Assembly: GCA_965200615.1 (NCBI GenBank)
Contig: OZ241377.1
Location: 3,596,001 to 3,660,000 of the forward strand
Length of the DNA: 64,000 nucleotides
Direction: 5' to 3'
Source of the DNA: Bin5 sp965200615
GTDB taxonomy: Bacteria; Chloroflexota; Anaerolineae; Caldilineales; Caldilineaceae
The notes beneath the pieces were generated by a model. The model worked only from the letters and a program-made list of their open reading frames with translations, was not told where the DNA came from and did not search any database. Below are positions 45,082-54,012 of this stretch, in pieces. How positions within the stretch are numbered: the stretch's first letter is position 1; the number at the start of each line of letters is the position of its first letter. Both the position numbers and the translations under genes were made by a program.

Positions 45082-45867
45082 ATGCAAACGGTTGATTTTG
45101 CCCGTTCCTCGCTCACCTTTCGAATAGACTACCAGAAAAGGCCGGCCGAAACTGCCTCACATGAACCGCCTTCCTCGCTGAACAATGCGCGCATCCTTCT
45201 CGAATGTGTGTGCGAGATTGTCGACAACGAGACAGACGCGGCGCAAACCTTCGTCATGGGCGCAAGCTGCAAGACCGAACGGGTTGGCGTCGAGCGAGAC
45301 ATCTGGATCCAGCCCAATGCAGACTTCGTTCCCATCCTTTCCCAGGACCGCTATCTGATAGTCAAGACCTACGAAGTTGCCAACATGGGCGTTCCGTTTT
45401 TCCCACCCTCACGCGGCATGCAACCGGAACGGCAGGCAGGGTACGTATCCGACGCCTACGACAACATCCGTTTAGATGTTCGGCGTGTCGAAGGTGAGAT
45501 CCTGGATACGCCGGAGCAGATTGTCGAGGCGACCCTGGATCCGAGCGGGCCGCCCCTGGTGGGCAGAACTGTCATCAATGACGGTCGGTACACGGCGGTG
45601 CTGGAGTTTCCAGTCAAAACGATGAACGCCAGCGAGCGGGACTTTATCTATCAGACCGACACCGGGCCGGTCCTCATGCCCGATTTTTCACGAGAGCCAG
45701 ACGATCTGATCACTGGGTTTGAGATGGCGTTCATCGCCTTCAATTGCCCAGACTGGTCCGAATTTGTGGTGCGTGTGCCGACATCAGTGGGGGAAGGGAT
45801 CGAAGTATATCACTATTCCAAATTCGTCCGTTTGGATACACAGAATCAGGTGATTCGCACGGCTTGA
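45082..45867 (+). CDS. Protein of unknown function behind a strong promoter
   Basis: A 261-aa soluble, acidic protein with no signal peptide or transmembrane helix. Beta-strand-rich composition, with aromatic segments (WIQPNADFVPI, VYHYSKFVRLD). I do not recognise the family and see no catalytic signature. I choose ATG 45082; the frame is open to 44995, but that covers the promoter. Its own strong promoter and its single-gene layout suggest an independent, perhaps abundant, product. Confidence 0.6.
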   Translation: MQTVDFARSSLTFRIDYQKRPAETASHEPPSSLNNARILLECVCEIVDNETDAAQTFVMGASCKTERVGVERDIWIQPNADFVPILSQDRYLIVKTYEVANMGVPFFPPSRGMQPERQAGYVSDAYDNIRLDVRRVEGEILDTPEQIVEATLDPSGPPLVGRTVINDGRYTAVLEFPVKTMNASERDFIYQTDTGPVLMPDFSREPDDLITGFEMAFIAFNCPDWSEFVVRVPTSVGEGIEVYHYSKFVRLDTQNQVIRTA

Positions 45868-46045
45868 GCAACGCCCTTTAACACGAAAGGAGGTAAGCAG
45901 GATCAGAAGTAGAAGATAGTCCCCTGGGTGCCGACCATTGCCTTTCCTTATTGTATTCCTCAGAAAGTGCCTACTTCATCGCTGTGAACAGTTCGGTCCG
46001 AGCAATTTATCTTCCGCATCTCAAGGTTCAGATGAATCGCAGCTC

Positions 46046-47425
46046 CTAATCCATCCAGGGCGTACTCTTGTCCCACGCCGAGAGCAAGTCACCAAGCCCG
46101 GCTTCGGTTTGAGCCTGCTGGCCTGTACCGGCAAGGTTGTTTGTCTCGTAGGGGTCGCTTCGCAGGTCGAAAAAGGACGTAACCTCTTGTTCGGTACTCC
46201 CCTTACCTCCCAGAACGCGCCGCCCCAGGAGATGGGTGGGCGTCCTGACCCCAATCTCGCCACCGCTGGTCTCGATGAAGCCCCAGTTCTCGTCCAACTG
46301 TTTCCGCTCCCCTGTCAAAACAGGTGAAAGATTCCGTCCCTGTACGTGCTCCGGTACAGGGCAACTGCTGGCATCCAACACAGTGGGCATGATGTCTATG
46401 AGCTGCGCCACCTGCGAACTGTTGACAGCGGTGTCCCACAGCCAAGGCGCGTGGAAAATCATCGGGACGCGAATCGACTCTTCGATCAACAGGCCCTTAT
46501 TGAACCTGTGATGGCAGCCCAGGTTGTCGCCGTGGTCGGAAGTAAAGACGACAACTGTGTTGTCGAGCAGGCCGCCTGCGCGTAGCCCTTCCATCATGCA
46601 TCCTACCATGTCGTCGACCCAGGTCGTAAGGCCATAATACAGGGCGGTGAGATGCCGCAGGTCGAAGTCGTCCGGGAGGTCCAGTGTATGGGGGAGTTTC
46701 TGCGAATAGTAAAGGAAGTCCCACAGGTAGACTTTGAACCAGTGCTCGTCATAGGCCATTTGGCCGTCCATATATACGTTGGGCCTGAGCGGCACTTCAT
46801 CCGGGTCGTACATGGTCAGGTACTTTTCGGGCGCGTCTGCCAGCGGCATGTGGGGAGGAGAGATGCTGTAATAGAGGAAAAACGGGTTGTCGCGATCGGC
46901 AGCGAGATAGGAGAGGACGTTCTCGATTTCGTAATCCACGCTGAAACCGTCAACGACCTGCGGCCTGCCGCCGTCCCGGACGAAATCCTGACCTGTGTGG
47001 CGGTGGTTAACTCTGGGGTGGAGAGTATAGTCGAAGCCCACGATTTCGGGGGCGGAGTGAATGTGCCACTTGCCGATCAGGGCTGTGTCGTAACCGGCAG
47101 CCTTGAACTGTTCGGCGACTGTGGCGTCAGGCAGGTGGACCCGGTCCTGAGGCGGCCACGAGGCCACGATGGGCCTGCCCTGTTCATCGGGCACGGAGAC
47201 ATTGCCCAGGGCGCCCGTGCAGGTGCGGGCGTACTGGCCTGAGATGAGGGACGAACGCGCCGGCATACACACCGGGTCGGTCGACACTGCGTGCTCGAAG
47301 CGGACACCGTCGCGAGCGAGGCGGTCGATGTTGGGCGTACGGATAACCGAATTGCCGTAGCATCCGACTTCGAATGCTCGCAACTGATCACAGATGCAGA
47401 TGATGACATTGGGTCTATTGTGCAT
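46046..47425 (-). CDS. Sulfatase (type I, formylglycine-dependent)
   Basis: A 459-aa sulfatase. The Cys that is converted to formylglycine lies in VCMPARSSL (C53-x-P-x-R57). The N-terminal VIICICDQLRAFEVGCYG holds a metal-binding Asp, and TSDHGDNLG holds further metal ligands. No signal peptide is visible, so it appears cytosolic. It lies 24 bp after the deacetylase lipoprotein on the same strand. A maturase (anaerobic anSME or FGE) is not in the window. Natural substrates are probably sulfated sugars taken up by the cell. Confidence 0.9.
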   Translation of the reverse strand: MHNRPNVIICICDQLRAFEVGCYGNSVIRTPNIDRLARDGVRFEHAVSTDPVCMPARSSLISGQYARTCTGALGNVSVPDEQGRPIVASWPPQDRVHLPDATVAEQFKAAGYDTALIGKWHIHSAPEIVGFDYTLHPRVNHRHTGQDFVRDGGRPQVVDGFSVDYEIENVLSYLAADRDNPFFLYYSISPPHMPLADAPEKYLTMYDPDEVPLRPNVYMDGQMAYDEHWFKVYLWDFLYYSQKLPHTLDLPDDFDLRHLTALYYGLTTWVDDMVGCMMEGLRAGGLLDNTVVVFTSDHGDNLGCHHRFNKGLLIEESIRVPMIFHAPWLWDTAVNSSQVAQLIDIMPTVLDASSCPVPEHVQGRNLSPVLTGERKQLDENWGFIETSGGEIGVRTPTHLLGRRVLGGKGSTEQEVTSFFDLRSDPYETNNLAGTGQQAQTEAGLGDLLSAWDKSTPWMD

Positions 47426-47449
47426 GGTTTGTTTATATCGACTGGCGCC

Positions 47450-49831
47450 CTATTCTGAAGGCGAATCGGTCTGCCTGATGTAGACATTCTGAGGGAGCAG
47501 CGTCTGCGGCTCGAACAGTTTCGAAACGGTTACGAAGTGGATGCCCCGCCCATGCAGAGCCGCGATGATGGCAGGCACCGCATCTACAGTGGACTTGTGA
47601 ATGTCGTGGGAAAGGATGATCGCCCCTACGGGCGCGTCGGCGATTCTGGCGGCAACAGTTTCGGCGTCGCGATCTTTCCAGTCCAGTGGATCGACGCTCC
47701 AGAAGATGACCGGCAGTCCGGAGGCTGCCAACACACTGTCATTATAGACGCCGTAAGGAGGACGCAGGAACGGAGTCTGCTCACCGATCAGTTGTGCGAT
47801 CAGATCGTCTGTCAATCTTAACTGTTCACGGATCTGCGCATCCGACAGTTTTGTAAGATTGGGATGGTCCCAGGTGTGGTTTCCTATCTGATGACCCTCC
47901 TGAAACATTCGTTGAACTGTTTCAGATTGGATGCGGACCTGAGTCCCCAGGACGAAGAATGTTGCCTTGACATTGTGCTCTTTGAGAATGTCCAGCAGGC
48001 CTTCTGTGTAATACGAAGGACCGTCGTCGAAAGTAAGGGCCACGCAAGCGACTTCATGGCAGTTTATTACGCCCTCCGCCGCCTGTTCGGCTTGGGAAGA
48101 TGCCGAGGTAGACATGCGCATCAGGCGTGAGAGAGTTGGGATTCGGCCGCTTGCGGAAAGCGCCGGCATCACCACTGGTGAGGAGGCCGGCGTCCAAACG
48201 CGCGCAACGGCCTGGCCGAAGTCAGTTTTAAGGGTGGTTGCGTCTACTTCAATTCCCAGGAGCTGTCGCATCTCCGGTCTGAGCAGATCTGAGAGCGCTT
48301 TTGCAGCAAGCTCAACTTCGACAGTCCCTTCCACGCCCGAGGCAACTTGATACTTGTCGAACCTGAGCAAGACTGTACCGTCGTCCCGAAACACGATGAA
48401 ATCGAAATTCCCGGCTGTAGGCTCAGTTCCTGTCTCGATTTGCCCATACTCGCTGTCGAAGAGAGATTCTTTGCGGTCGTCGTCGGCGTCGGGCTCTCGT
48501 TCGGCAATCTGGTTGCGGAGACGTTCTGCCAGCGCTTCCCTTGACAGCTCGGAAAGGCGCAACAAATAGCTGTCGTCAACGAAGAGATCGGAAATGGTTA
48601 TCTCGGTCCCTTGACGCAGGTCAAAGATGTAACTGGAAACAAGCCTACTACCAGTGTTGCCAGTAGAAGCTGAACGCGCAACTTCGAAGAACAGTACCCG
48701 TTCATTGGTGACGGTCACTTCATGGTCCTGGTGATAGTGGGTTGCCAAGGAGGCCGCCTCCTTGCCCGTATCCTTCTTGTATTCCTGGTAGGATTCTTCG
48801 ATCTTGGAAGCCGTGAGGCGGAATTCGTCGATGAACTGCTGGTTGATCGCCTCGATTCGGGCGTTTATCGCTTCACTGTCCGTTGTCGGATAGGAGACGT
48901 GGAGGGTTGAGCGGTCGTCATTTTCGGACTCCTCGATTTCCATGACGCCGACTACGCTCATTCCTGGCGCTGCCGTCTCGGCATCGATTCCCAGCAACCG
49001 GCGAAATTCCGGTTTCAATAGGTCGGCAATCGCGGACAGAGGCAGTACAACATCGACTACGCCTTCGACCCCTGCGGCCACTTGATACTTGTCAAACTTG
49101 ACCAGGATGGTCTTATCCTCTCGAAGCAGAATGTTATCGAAGTTTTCGGCTGTCGGGGCAGTACCATCTTCTACCCATTCCGGATCGCTCGCCAATTCCT
49201 CCTTGGCTATGCGTTCTTCCAGGGCTTCCCTTGTCAGAGCCGAGAGTCGCTCCAGGTAGCTGCTATCGACAAAGAGATCGGAGATGGTCAGTTCGGCGCC
49301 GGTACGACGGTCAAAGATGTAACCGACGACGTAGGAACTTCCCGTGCCGCCGGTATTGATTCCCCGGACAATATCGAAGAAGATCACATTCTGGTTCGCG
49401 ATTGAAACGTCGAAGTGTTGACGGTAGTGCGTGATAAAGGTAGCCGCCTCTTTACCTGTATCCTCTTTGTATTTCTGATAGCTCGCTTCGGTCTCGGTTG
49501 CCATCGTACGCCATTCGTCGATAAATTCTTGCGTTACCGCTTCCATGCGAGCGTTGATCACATCCTGTTCAGTCACGGGATAGGATACGCGCAGCAGGGA
49601 ACGGCCATCATGCTCGATTTCTTCGATTGCATGGACCCAGACATTTTCATACTTGGTTGCGTCGAAGGAAGAGGAGTGGGCAGGGGGGGCGGCTGCTGTA
49701 GGTTCTGGGGTAGAGGCATAGGTAACCGAAGCTTCGTTCTCCTCTGCCGGCTCTCCTATTGACCGGCAGGCTGACAGCGCCAAAATGGAACTGAGAGCTA
49801 CTACAAAGAGCGCAGTGTAAAGATTCTTCAT
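47450..49831 (-). CDS. Lipoprotein: two DUF3298-like repeats + polysaccharide deacetylase
   Basis: A 793-aa surface lipoprotein. Signal peptide and lipobox end at LSAC (Cys22). Two tandem, mutually similar regions follow (about 45-285 and 290-560), each DUF4163/DUF3298-like with an 'ISDLFVD(S/D)SYL' and 'LVKFDKYQVAAGVEG' or 'LLRFDKYQVASGVEG' block. The C-terminal ~190 residues are a NodB-type deacetylase: ALTFDDGP, the zinc-binding HTWDHPN and FLRPPYG. It probably removes acetyl groups from cell-wall or exopolysaccharide. It is cotranscribed with the sulfatase. Confidence 0.85.
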   Translation of the reverse strand: MKNLYTALFVVALSSILALSACRSIGEPAEENEASVTYASTPEPTAAAPPAHSSSFDATKYENVWVHAIEEIEHDGRSLLRVSYPVTEQDVINARMEAVTQEFIDEWRTMATETEASYQKYKEDTGKEAATFITHYRQHFDVSIANQNVIFFDIVRGINTGGTGSSYVVGYIFDRRTGAELTISDLFVDSSYLERLSALTREALEERIAKEELASDPEWVEDGTAPTAENFDNILLREDKTILVKFDKYQVAAGVEGVVDVVLPLSAIADLLKPEFRRLLGIDAETAAPGMSVVGVMEIEESENDDRSTLHVSYPTTDSEAINARIEAINQQFIDEFRLTASKIEESYQEYKKDTGKEAASLATHYHQDHEVTVTNERVLFFEVARSASTGNTGSRLVSSYIFDLRQGTEITISDLFVDDSYLLRLSELSREALAERLRNQIAEREPDADDDRKESLFDSEYGQIETGTEPTAGNFDFIVFRDDGTVLLRFDKYQVASGVEGTVEVELAAKALSDLLRPEMRQLLGIEVDATTLKTDFGQAVARVWTPASSPVVMPALSASGRIPTLSRLMRMSTSASSQAEQAAEGVINCHEVACVALTFDDGPSYYTEGLLDILKEHNVKATFFVLGTQVRIQSETVQRMFQEGHQIGNHTWDHPNLTKLSDAQIREQLRLTDDLIAQLIGEQTPFLRPPYGVYNDSVLAASGLPVIFWSVDPLDWKDRDAETVAARIADAPVGAIILSHDIHKSTVDAVPAIIAALHGRGIHFVTVSKLFEPQTLLPQNVYIRQTDSPSE

Positions 49832-50360
49832 TTGTGCCCCTCCTTTCGGGAGACCAAAGGAAACTGTGGTTCGACGCTGGAGAGTTTTCTCTTCGGGGGG
49901 CCTTTTGCGAGCATTCTCACACTATAACACACAGGCCCCTGGAGGTGACTCTCGATGAAATGAAATTCACCTGCCACAGCAAATACTTGTGCAGGCAACC
50001 CTGAATGAACGCTCTGGGAGTTTCGCGTGTTTTGTTGCAGATAGACCAGTGCACTATTTGTGCTCCGGTCCCTTATCGCTGACGTTGTCAGTCCAGTCAA
50101 CTCCATTCGTACTCTGTCCGATTCTCTGTCGCGACTTGGCCGAATCTTCCAACTGTGCCAAGCTTATGTCTGATCCGGGCCAGCAGAACAGGATTCACCC
50201 AAGATGGTCCCGTAGCTGCTCGAATCAATGCACAGCCAGGAGTTTTCCTGCACTGACCAATCCCAGTTGGCCGACAAGAAAGTAAACAAAAGAACATTTG
50301 CCGCGTTTTCAAAATGCCGAGAGCGACCAGTCAATCAATGACGAGAAAGGCGGAGCAAAA
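49832..50360. other. Intergenic region, deacetylase lipoprotein to rhaM
   Basis: About 530 bp between divergent genes. An extended -10 (49921-49929, minus strand) is near the lipoprotein start. A short CTGAC-gtt-GTCAG inverted repeat lies around 50080-50092. Nothing coding is recognised. Confidence 0.5.
49921..49929 (-). promoter_or_regulatory. Possible extended -10 promoter, leftward
   Basis: On the minus strand TGTTATAGT reads as TGn-TATAGT (one mismatch to the extended -10). It lies about 90 bp before the lipoprotein start. No convincing -35. Confidence 0.33.
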
Positions 50361-50675
50361 ATGATTCGCAAAGCATTTGTCATGTCCGTGAATCCCGACC
50401 AGCATAAAGAGTACGAAGCTCGCCATACCCCGATCTGGCCTGAACTGGAGACGGTACTCAAAACGCACGGTGTCAGCAACTACTCCATTTTCCTGCACGC
50501 CGAGACCGATCAACTGTTCGCGTACGCGGAAATCGAGAGCGAAGAGCAGTGGAACAGCATCGCTGACGAGGAAGTCTGTCAGAAATGGTGGCGTTACATG
50601 GGAGACATCATGCCCTCGAACCCCGATAGCAGCCCTGTTTCGATTGATTTGAGAGAGGTCTTTCACATCGACTGA
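50361..50675 (+). CDS. rhaM: L-rhamnose mutarotase
   Basis: A 104-aa dimeric enzyme that interconverts the alpha and beta anomers of L-rhamnose. The length equals the family standard, and the RhaM segments are visible: MIRKAFVMSV, ARHTPIWPELE (with the conserved His), LFAYAEIE, and the closing 'SNPDSSP...LREVFH'. ATG 50361 is the family start; the upstream extension to 50298 is not. A ribokinase is 700 bp away on the opposite strand; isomerase, kinase and aldolase genes of the rhamnose pathway are not found here, but an HpaI/RhmA-like aldolase is at 54013. Confidence 0.9.
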   Translation: MIRKAFVMSVNPDQHKEYEARHTPIWPELETVLKTHGVSNYSIFLHAETDQLFAYAEIESEEQWNSIADEEVCQKWWRYMGDIMPSNPDSSPVSIDLREVFHID

Positions 50676-50717
50676 GCGGTCCGCCTTCAAGCAGATGCAG
50701 GAAGGCGATTGACCGCT
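50675..50717. terminator. Bidirectional hairpin between rhaM and the remnant
   Basis: AGCGGTC..GCCTTC pairs with GAAGGCGATTGACCGCT with a 3-nt bulge and a 12-nt loop. It sits between convergent genes. No T-run on either side, so termination strength is unclear. Confidence 0.4.
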
Positions 50718-50762
50718 AGCCGACGTTCCGGCTCTCCTCCCATAGCGGCGCTGTAGTGCAGC

Positions 50763-51355
50763 CTATCGCGTTGGAATGACCAGGTACGGTGTCCCGGTCC
50801 GCCAGTCGGGCCAGCGCGTCGCAGTCCCGTCGCTGAAGTGGAGTTCGAAGAACAGTATCAGGTCCCATGCCACGTCTATGGAGCTGCCGGGAATAACGGC
50901 CTCGTAGACGCCGGCCTGCGGCTGCATCTCTATTTCCTCGAATTCCAGCGCTTGGTGGGCGATACGGTGGAAGCAACTCACGGCGCAAAGGGTGCGCGGC
51001 GCTTCCGATTCCTTCAGGTTGAGCCAGAGCGGTAGGTCTTGGGCCGCATCGGCCTGCCTCGACGGGTTGAAATCGATGGCGGGCGCCACCGGATGAATAT
51101 TGTCTCCCGGCCACTCCACTCTTTTCGGCAGCGTCTCCCCTACCTCATCGACCAGCCTTCTGACCGCCGCCAGATCACTTTCCACGACGGCCAGATCCTC
51201 TTTCCAGTGCCCGTCATGGCCCTTATCACGGAAACCGAAGACCAGGTCGTTGGGGCGACTTCGATGGCGCGTGCGGCCTCCAGCAGTGCGTACGTGAGAC
51301 CGCGTTCGTCGCTTCTGGCGATGAGGAACCGGTTTTTGGAACTTGCGAAAAACAG
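50763..51355 (-). pseudogene. Frameshifted remnant of a larger gene
   Basis: Two neighbouring frames each hold natural-looking protein sequence: 'SKNRFLIARSDERGLTYALLEAARAIEVAP' style residues lie directly after the rbsK stop (51355 down to about 51262) in one frame, and the frame ending at 50763 carries the rest (NDLVFGFRDKGHDGHWKED... to a hydrophobic end DLILFFELHFSDGTATRWPDW). They join only by a frameshift near 51262, and the first piece has no start. The likely ancestor is a larger carbohydrate-active or ligand-binding enzyme family whose N-terminal part is missing. I cannot name it. Confidence 0.55.
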
Positions 51356-52282
51356 CTACACGGCATTTCCCCAAAAAGCCTCCAACTCCGCCCTCGTCGG
51401 CAAACCATCTATCACGCCCAGATGCGTGGTCGTGTAGGCGCCGGCGCGATTGGCCTCCTCAACGGCAGCCCGCAGGTCAAGCCCCTCGGCGAGACCTACG
51501 GCCAGCGCGGCGTTGAAGCTGTCGCCGGCGCCGGTGACGTCTAGGGCTTGCACGGGCGTTGCGGGTACGGCCTCCGTGCCGCGTGGGGTTACGATGAGCG
51601 CTCCTTCTTCGCCGCGGGTCACGATGATGGTTTCGACGCCCAGCTCGAGCAGCCGCCCAGCTTGGTCTTCCGTCGGCGTGGGATCGTCCGGCGGAAGACC
51701 AAGCAGGATTCGGGTCTCGCTTTCGTTGGGGGTCAACACGTCCACACAGGCGAGAGAATCTGGTTCCAGAGTTTGGCCGGGCGCCGGATTCAGGATGGTC
51801 GTAACGCGATGTTTTCGGCCCAACTCCAGCGCACGGGACACCGCTTCCAATGGCGCCTCGAGTTGGGCCATCAGGATATCGCTGCGGGCGATGACAGGCT
51901 CAAACAGTTCCACGTGATGGGGCTGCATCATCAGGTTGGCGCCCAGGTGCCCTATGATCCAATTGTCACCTGAGGGCAGAAGCGTGACCATGCCGACCCC
52001 GCTATTCATGTTCGGAATACGAAAAATGTGTTCGGTCGATATGCCTTCGCCGTCATAGAGCCGCTCGGCAGAGTCGGCAAACGTGTCATCACCGAGACAG
52101 GCGAGAAGATCCACCTCCGCCCCCAGGCGCGCAGCGGCGATCGCCTGATTGGTGCCTTTGCCGCCAGGCCCCATGTCAAACAGATCCCCTATCAGGGCCT
52201 CACCCATCACAGGTTCCCTCGGGACGCGCACTGTCAGGCTTACAACATAACTGCCGACTACTGTAATTCTTGGCACTGGCAA
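51356..52282 (-). CDS. rbsK: Ribokinase-type sugar kinase (PfkB family)
   Basis: A 308-aa carbohydrate kinase. The N-terminal signature GPGGKGTNQAIAAARLG (38-54) is specific for ribokinase, and the catalytic anion-hole and base are in DVTGAGDSFNAAL (Asp254). It phosphorylates ribose or a related pentose. It is followed immediately by the frameshifted remnant and is not near any ribose transporter in the window. Confidence 0.88.
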   Translation of the reverse strand: MPVPRITVVGSYVVSLTVRVPREPVMGEALIGDLFDMGPGGKGTNQAIAAARLGAEVDLLACLGDDTFADSAERLYDGEGISTEHIFRIPNMNSGVGMVTLLPSGDNWIIGHLGANLMMQPHHVELFEPVIARSDILMAQLEAPLEAVSRALELGRKHRVTTILNPAPGQTLEPDSLACVDVLTPNESETRILLGLPPDDPTPTEDQAGRLLELGVETIIVTRGEEGALIVTPRGTEAVPATPVQALDVTGAGDSFNAALAVGLAEGLDLRAAVEEANRAGAYTTTHLGVIDGLPTRAELEAFWGNAV

Positions 52283-52574
52283 TTCTCAGCTTCAGACTTC
52301 GTCAGAGAAGGGCGCTTGGAAAGCAAAGAGGTCCTGAACCATCCGGGAAGAGCTGGCTGGGCCACAGGGACTCTAACATCAGTGCAATATATTTTCAACG
52401 TGCAGCAAGGGGATCGGACAGCGGTTGATGATTCCCCGACTATCTCCTATACTGACGCCCAGGCTTACCGCAGACTTCCCAACGCTGGAGAGTATGACTT
52501 GGGGAAGACACTGAACAGTTCGCGCGTTCTCCCCTTTCGCTCTAAGACGGAGCCAAACTTCGAGAGGCAAACTG

Positions 52575-53837
52575 ATGAACGTTTCCTACCAGTTCGCTGG
52601 CCTGCAGCGCGCCCAAGAGCCTGGCCTCAGCGTTGAGGAGTGCGCTCGACGGATTCACCGGCTGGCCTACGTCGAAGAGCGGCTCATGTTCCTGCAGGCT
52701 GCGCACATCGTCACGACGCCGCAGAGGGATCTCAAAGGGCTGCTGTCGCGTCTCCAATACGAGGACGGCCTTCATTCAGACATTCTGAAAAACCGGCTTA
52801 CGGAACTACGCGTATCCAAGTCCAAGGGCCAAGGCGTTCCGGACGAGGGGCTCAAAGTCGTCTTGGACGAGGCGATGCATTCTGACGGCAGCGTCGAGCT
52901 GCTGGCTGCCCTCGCGAAAGTGTTCAAACCGGCCCTGCTGGAAGGCTACCGCGACTACGTGCGTCAGACGAACGACTTGGCCGACTATGAATCCGTGCGG
53001 CTGATGCGTACCATAATTGCGGAGGAGGAGCAGGTCCTTGGCCTGCTGGAAGCGGCCTATGGCGCCGTGGTGCATTCGGCCGAAGAGGAGGAGCTGGCGT
53101 CGGAATGGACCGGCACACTTGAAGGGATGCTGGAGGAGGCAGGGGGAATCGCTGGCGGGGCCGAATCGGAGGCCGGCAGGGTACAAGTTGTGCGCAGCGG
53201 CGAGCGCTACAGAGTTGCCAGGAGACCTGAGCGGGACGATACCTTTCCCAGTGTCTGGGACTTCATCCATGTTGACGAAGACCGGGCGCCGGAACGGCTG
53301 GCGCAGATGATAGCCACTCGCCTGGGAGAGATCACGATTGCCGAGGCCCTGGCCATCGTCCTGCTGGAGGTCGAGGGGCAGCCCTGGTCATTTTACGTTG
53401 CCATTTCCCGTCATATGTGGGACGAAATGCGCCATTCCCTGTTCGGTGAAGCGGCCGCTGAGCAAGTTTACGGCGACCGCGCTGCTCTACCTCTGCGGGA
53501 CTTTGAGATCGAATACCTTTTCGAAATGTCCCCGCTTGAACTCTACGCCATGTTGGGAATCGGCGTCGAAGCGGCCCTGATGAAGTACCCGCCGGGAAAA
53601 CGCTCTGAATACGAGTTCTGCCGCGACCAGGCGCGCCATCCCTTGATGACGACCTTCCAGGACTTCGACTGGGCGGACGAGGTCGAGCACGTGCAGATCG
53701 CCCGACGACAATTGAAGGAGTGGTTTGCCGGTGACGCTGATGAACTGTCTGCGCTGGCCGAACAAGGGATGCAGTTCCGGGCGCGAACGCGGCGCCTTCA
53801 CCCTCCCACGCCAATGCCCGCTCTCCCAGGCATCTGA
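52575..53837 (+). CDS. Tandem ferritin-like diiron protein, unknown function
   Basis: A 420-aa protein with two ferritin-like helical halves. In the first half the E-E pair in YVEERLMFLQAAH and the ExxH-like YEDGLHS fall near residues 33-67, and a third helix has TIIAEEEQVLGL. In the second half HMWDEMRHSLFGE and DWADEVEHVQIA (around 281-293 and 372-383) give further Glu/His metal ligands. The spacing fits a diiron carboxylate site in each half or one shared. I do not recognise a named enzyme. It starts at ATG 52575; the next gene is 175 bp away. Confidence 0.6.
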   Translation: MNVSYQFAGLQRAQEPGLSVEECARRIHRLAYVEERLMFLQAAHIVTTPQRDLKGLLSRLQYEDGLHSDILKNRLTELRVSKSKGQGVPDEGLKVVLDEAMHSDGSVELLAALAKVFKPALLEGYRDYVRQTNDLADYESVRLMRTIIAEEEQVLGLLEAAYGAVVHSAEEEELASEWTGTLEGMLEEAGGIAGGAESEAGRVQVVRSGERYRVARRPERDDTFPSVWDFIHVDEDRAPERLAQMIATRLGEITIAEALAIVLLEVEGQPWSFYVAISRHMWDEMRHSLFGEAAAEQVYGDRAALPLRDFEIEYLFEMSPLELYAMLGIGVEAALMKYPPGKRSEYEFCRDQARHPLMTTFQDFDWADEVEHVQIARRQLKEWFAGDADELSALAEQGMQFRARTRRLHPPTPMPALPGI

Positions 53838-54012
53838 TCGGCCGTCCTGATGTAGCTGAGTACCCTCCGTGTCAGATTTTCGGCACTAACTGAGGATAGC
53901 ACGGCGTAGGCGTGACCTTTATGCAAGGAACGTTTTTCACAATGAGGCGAGCTGAATGAATGATGCCATCTCATTCGTTTCCATCAAGAAGACCATTGGA
54001 GGAGCAAACAGG

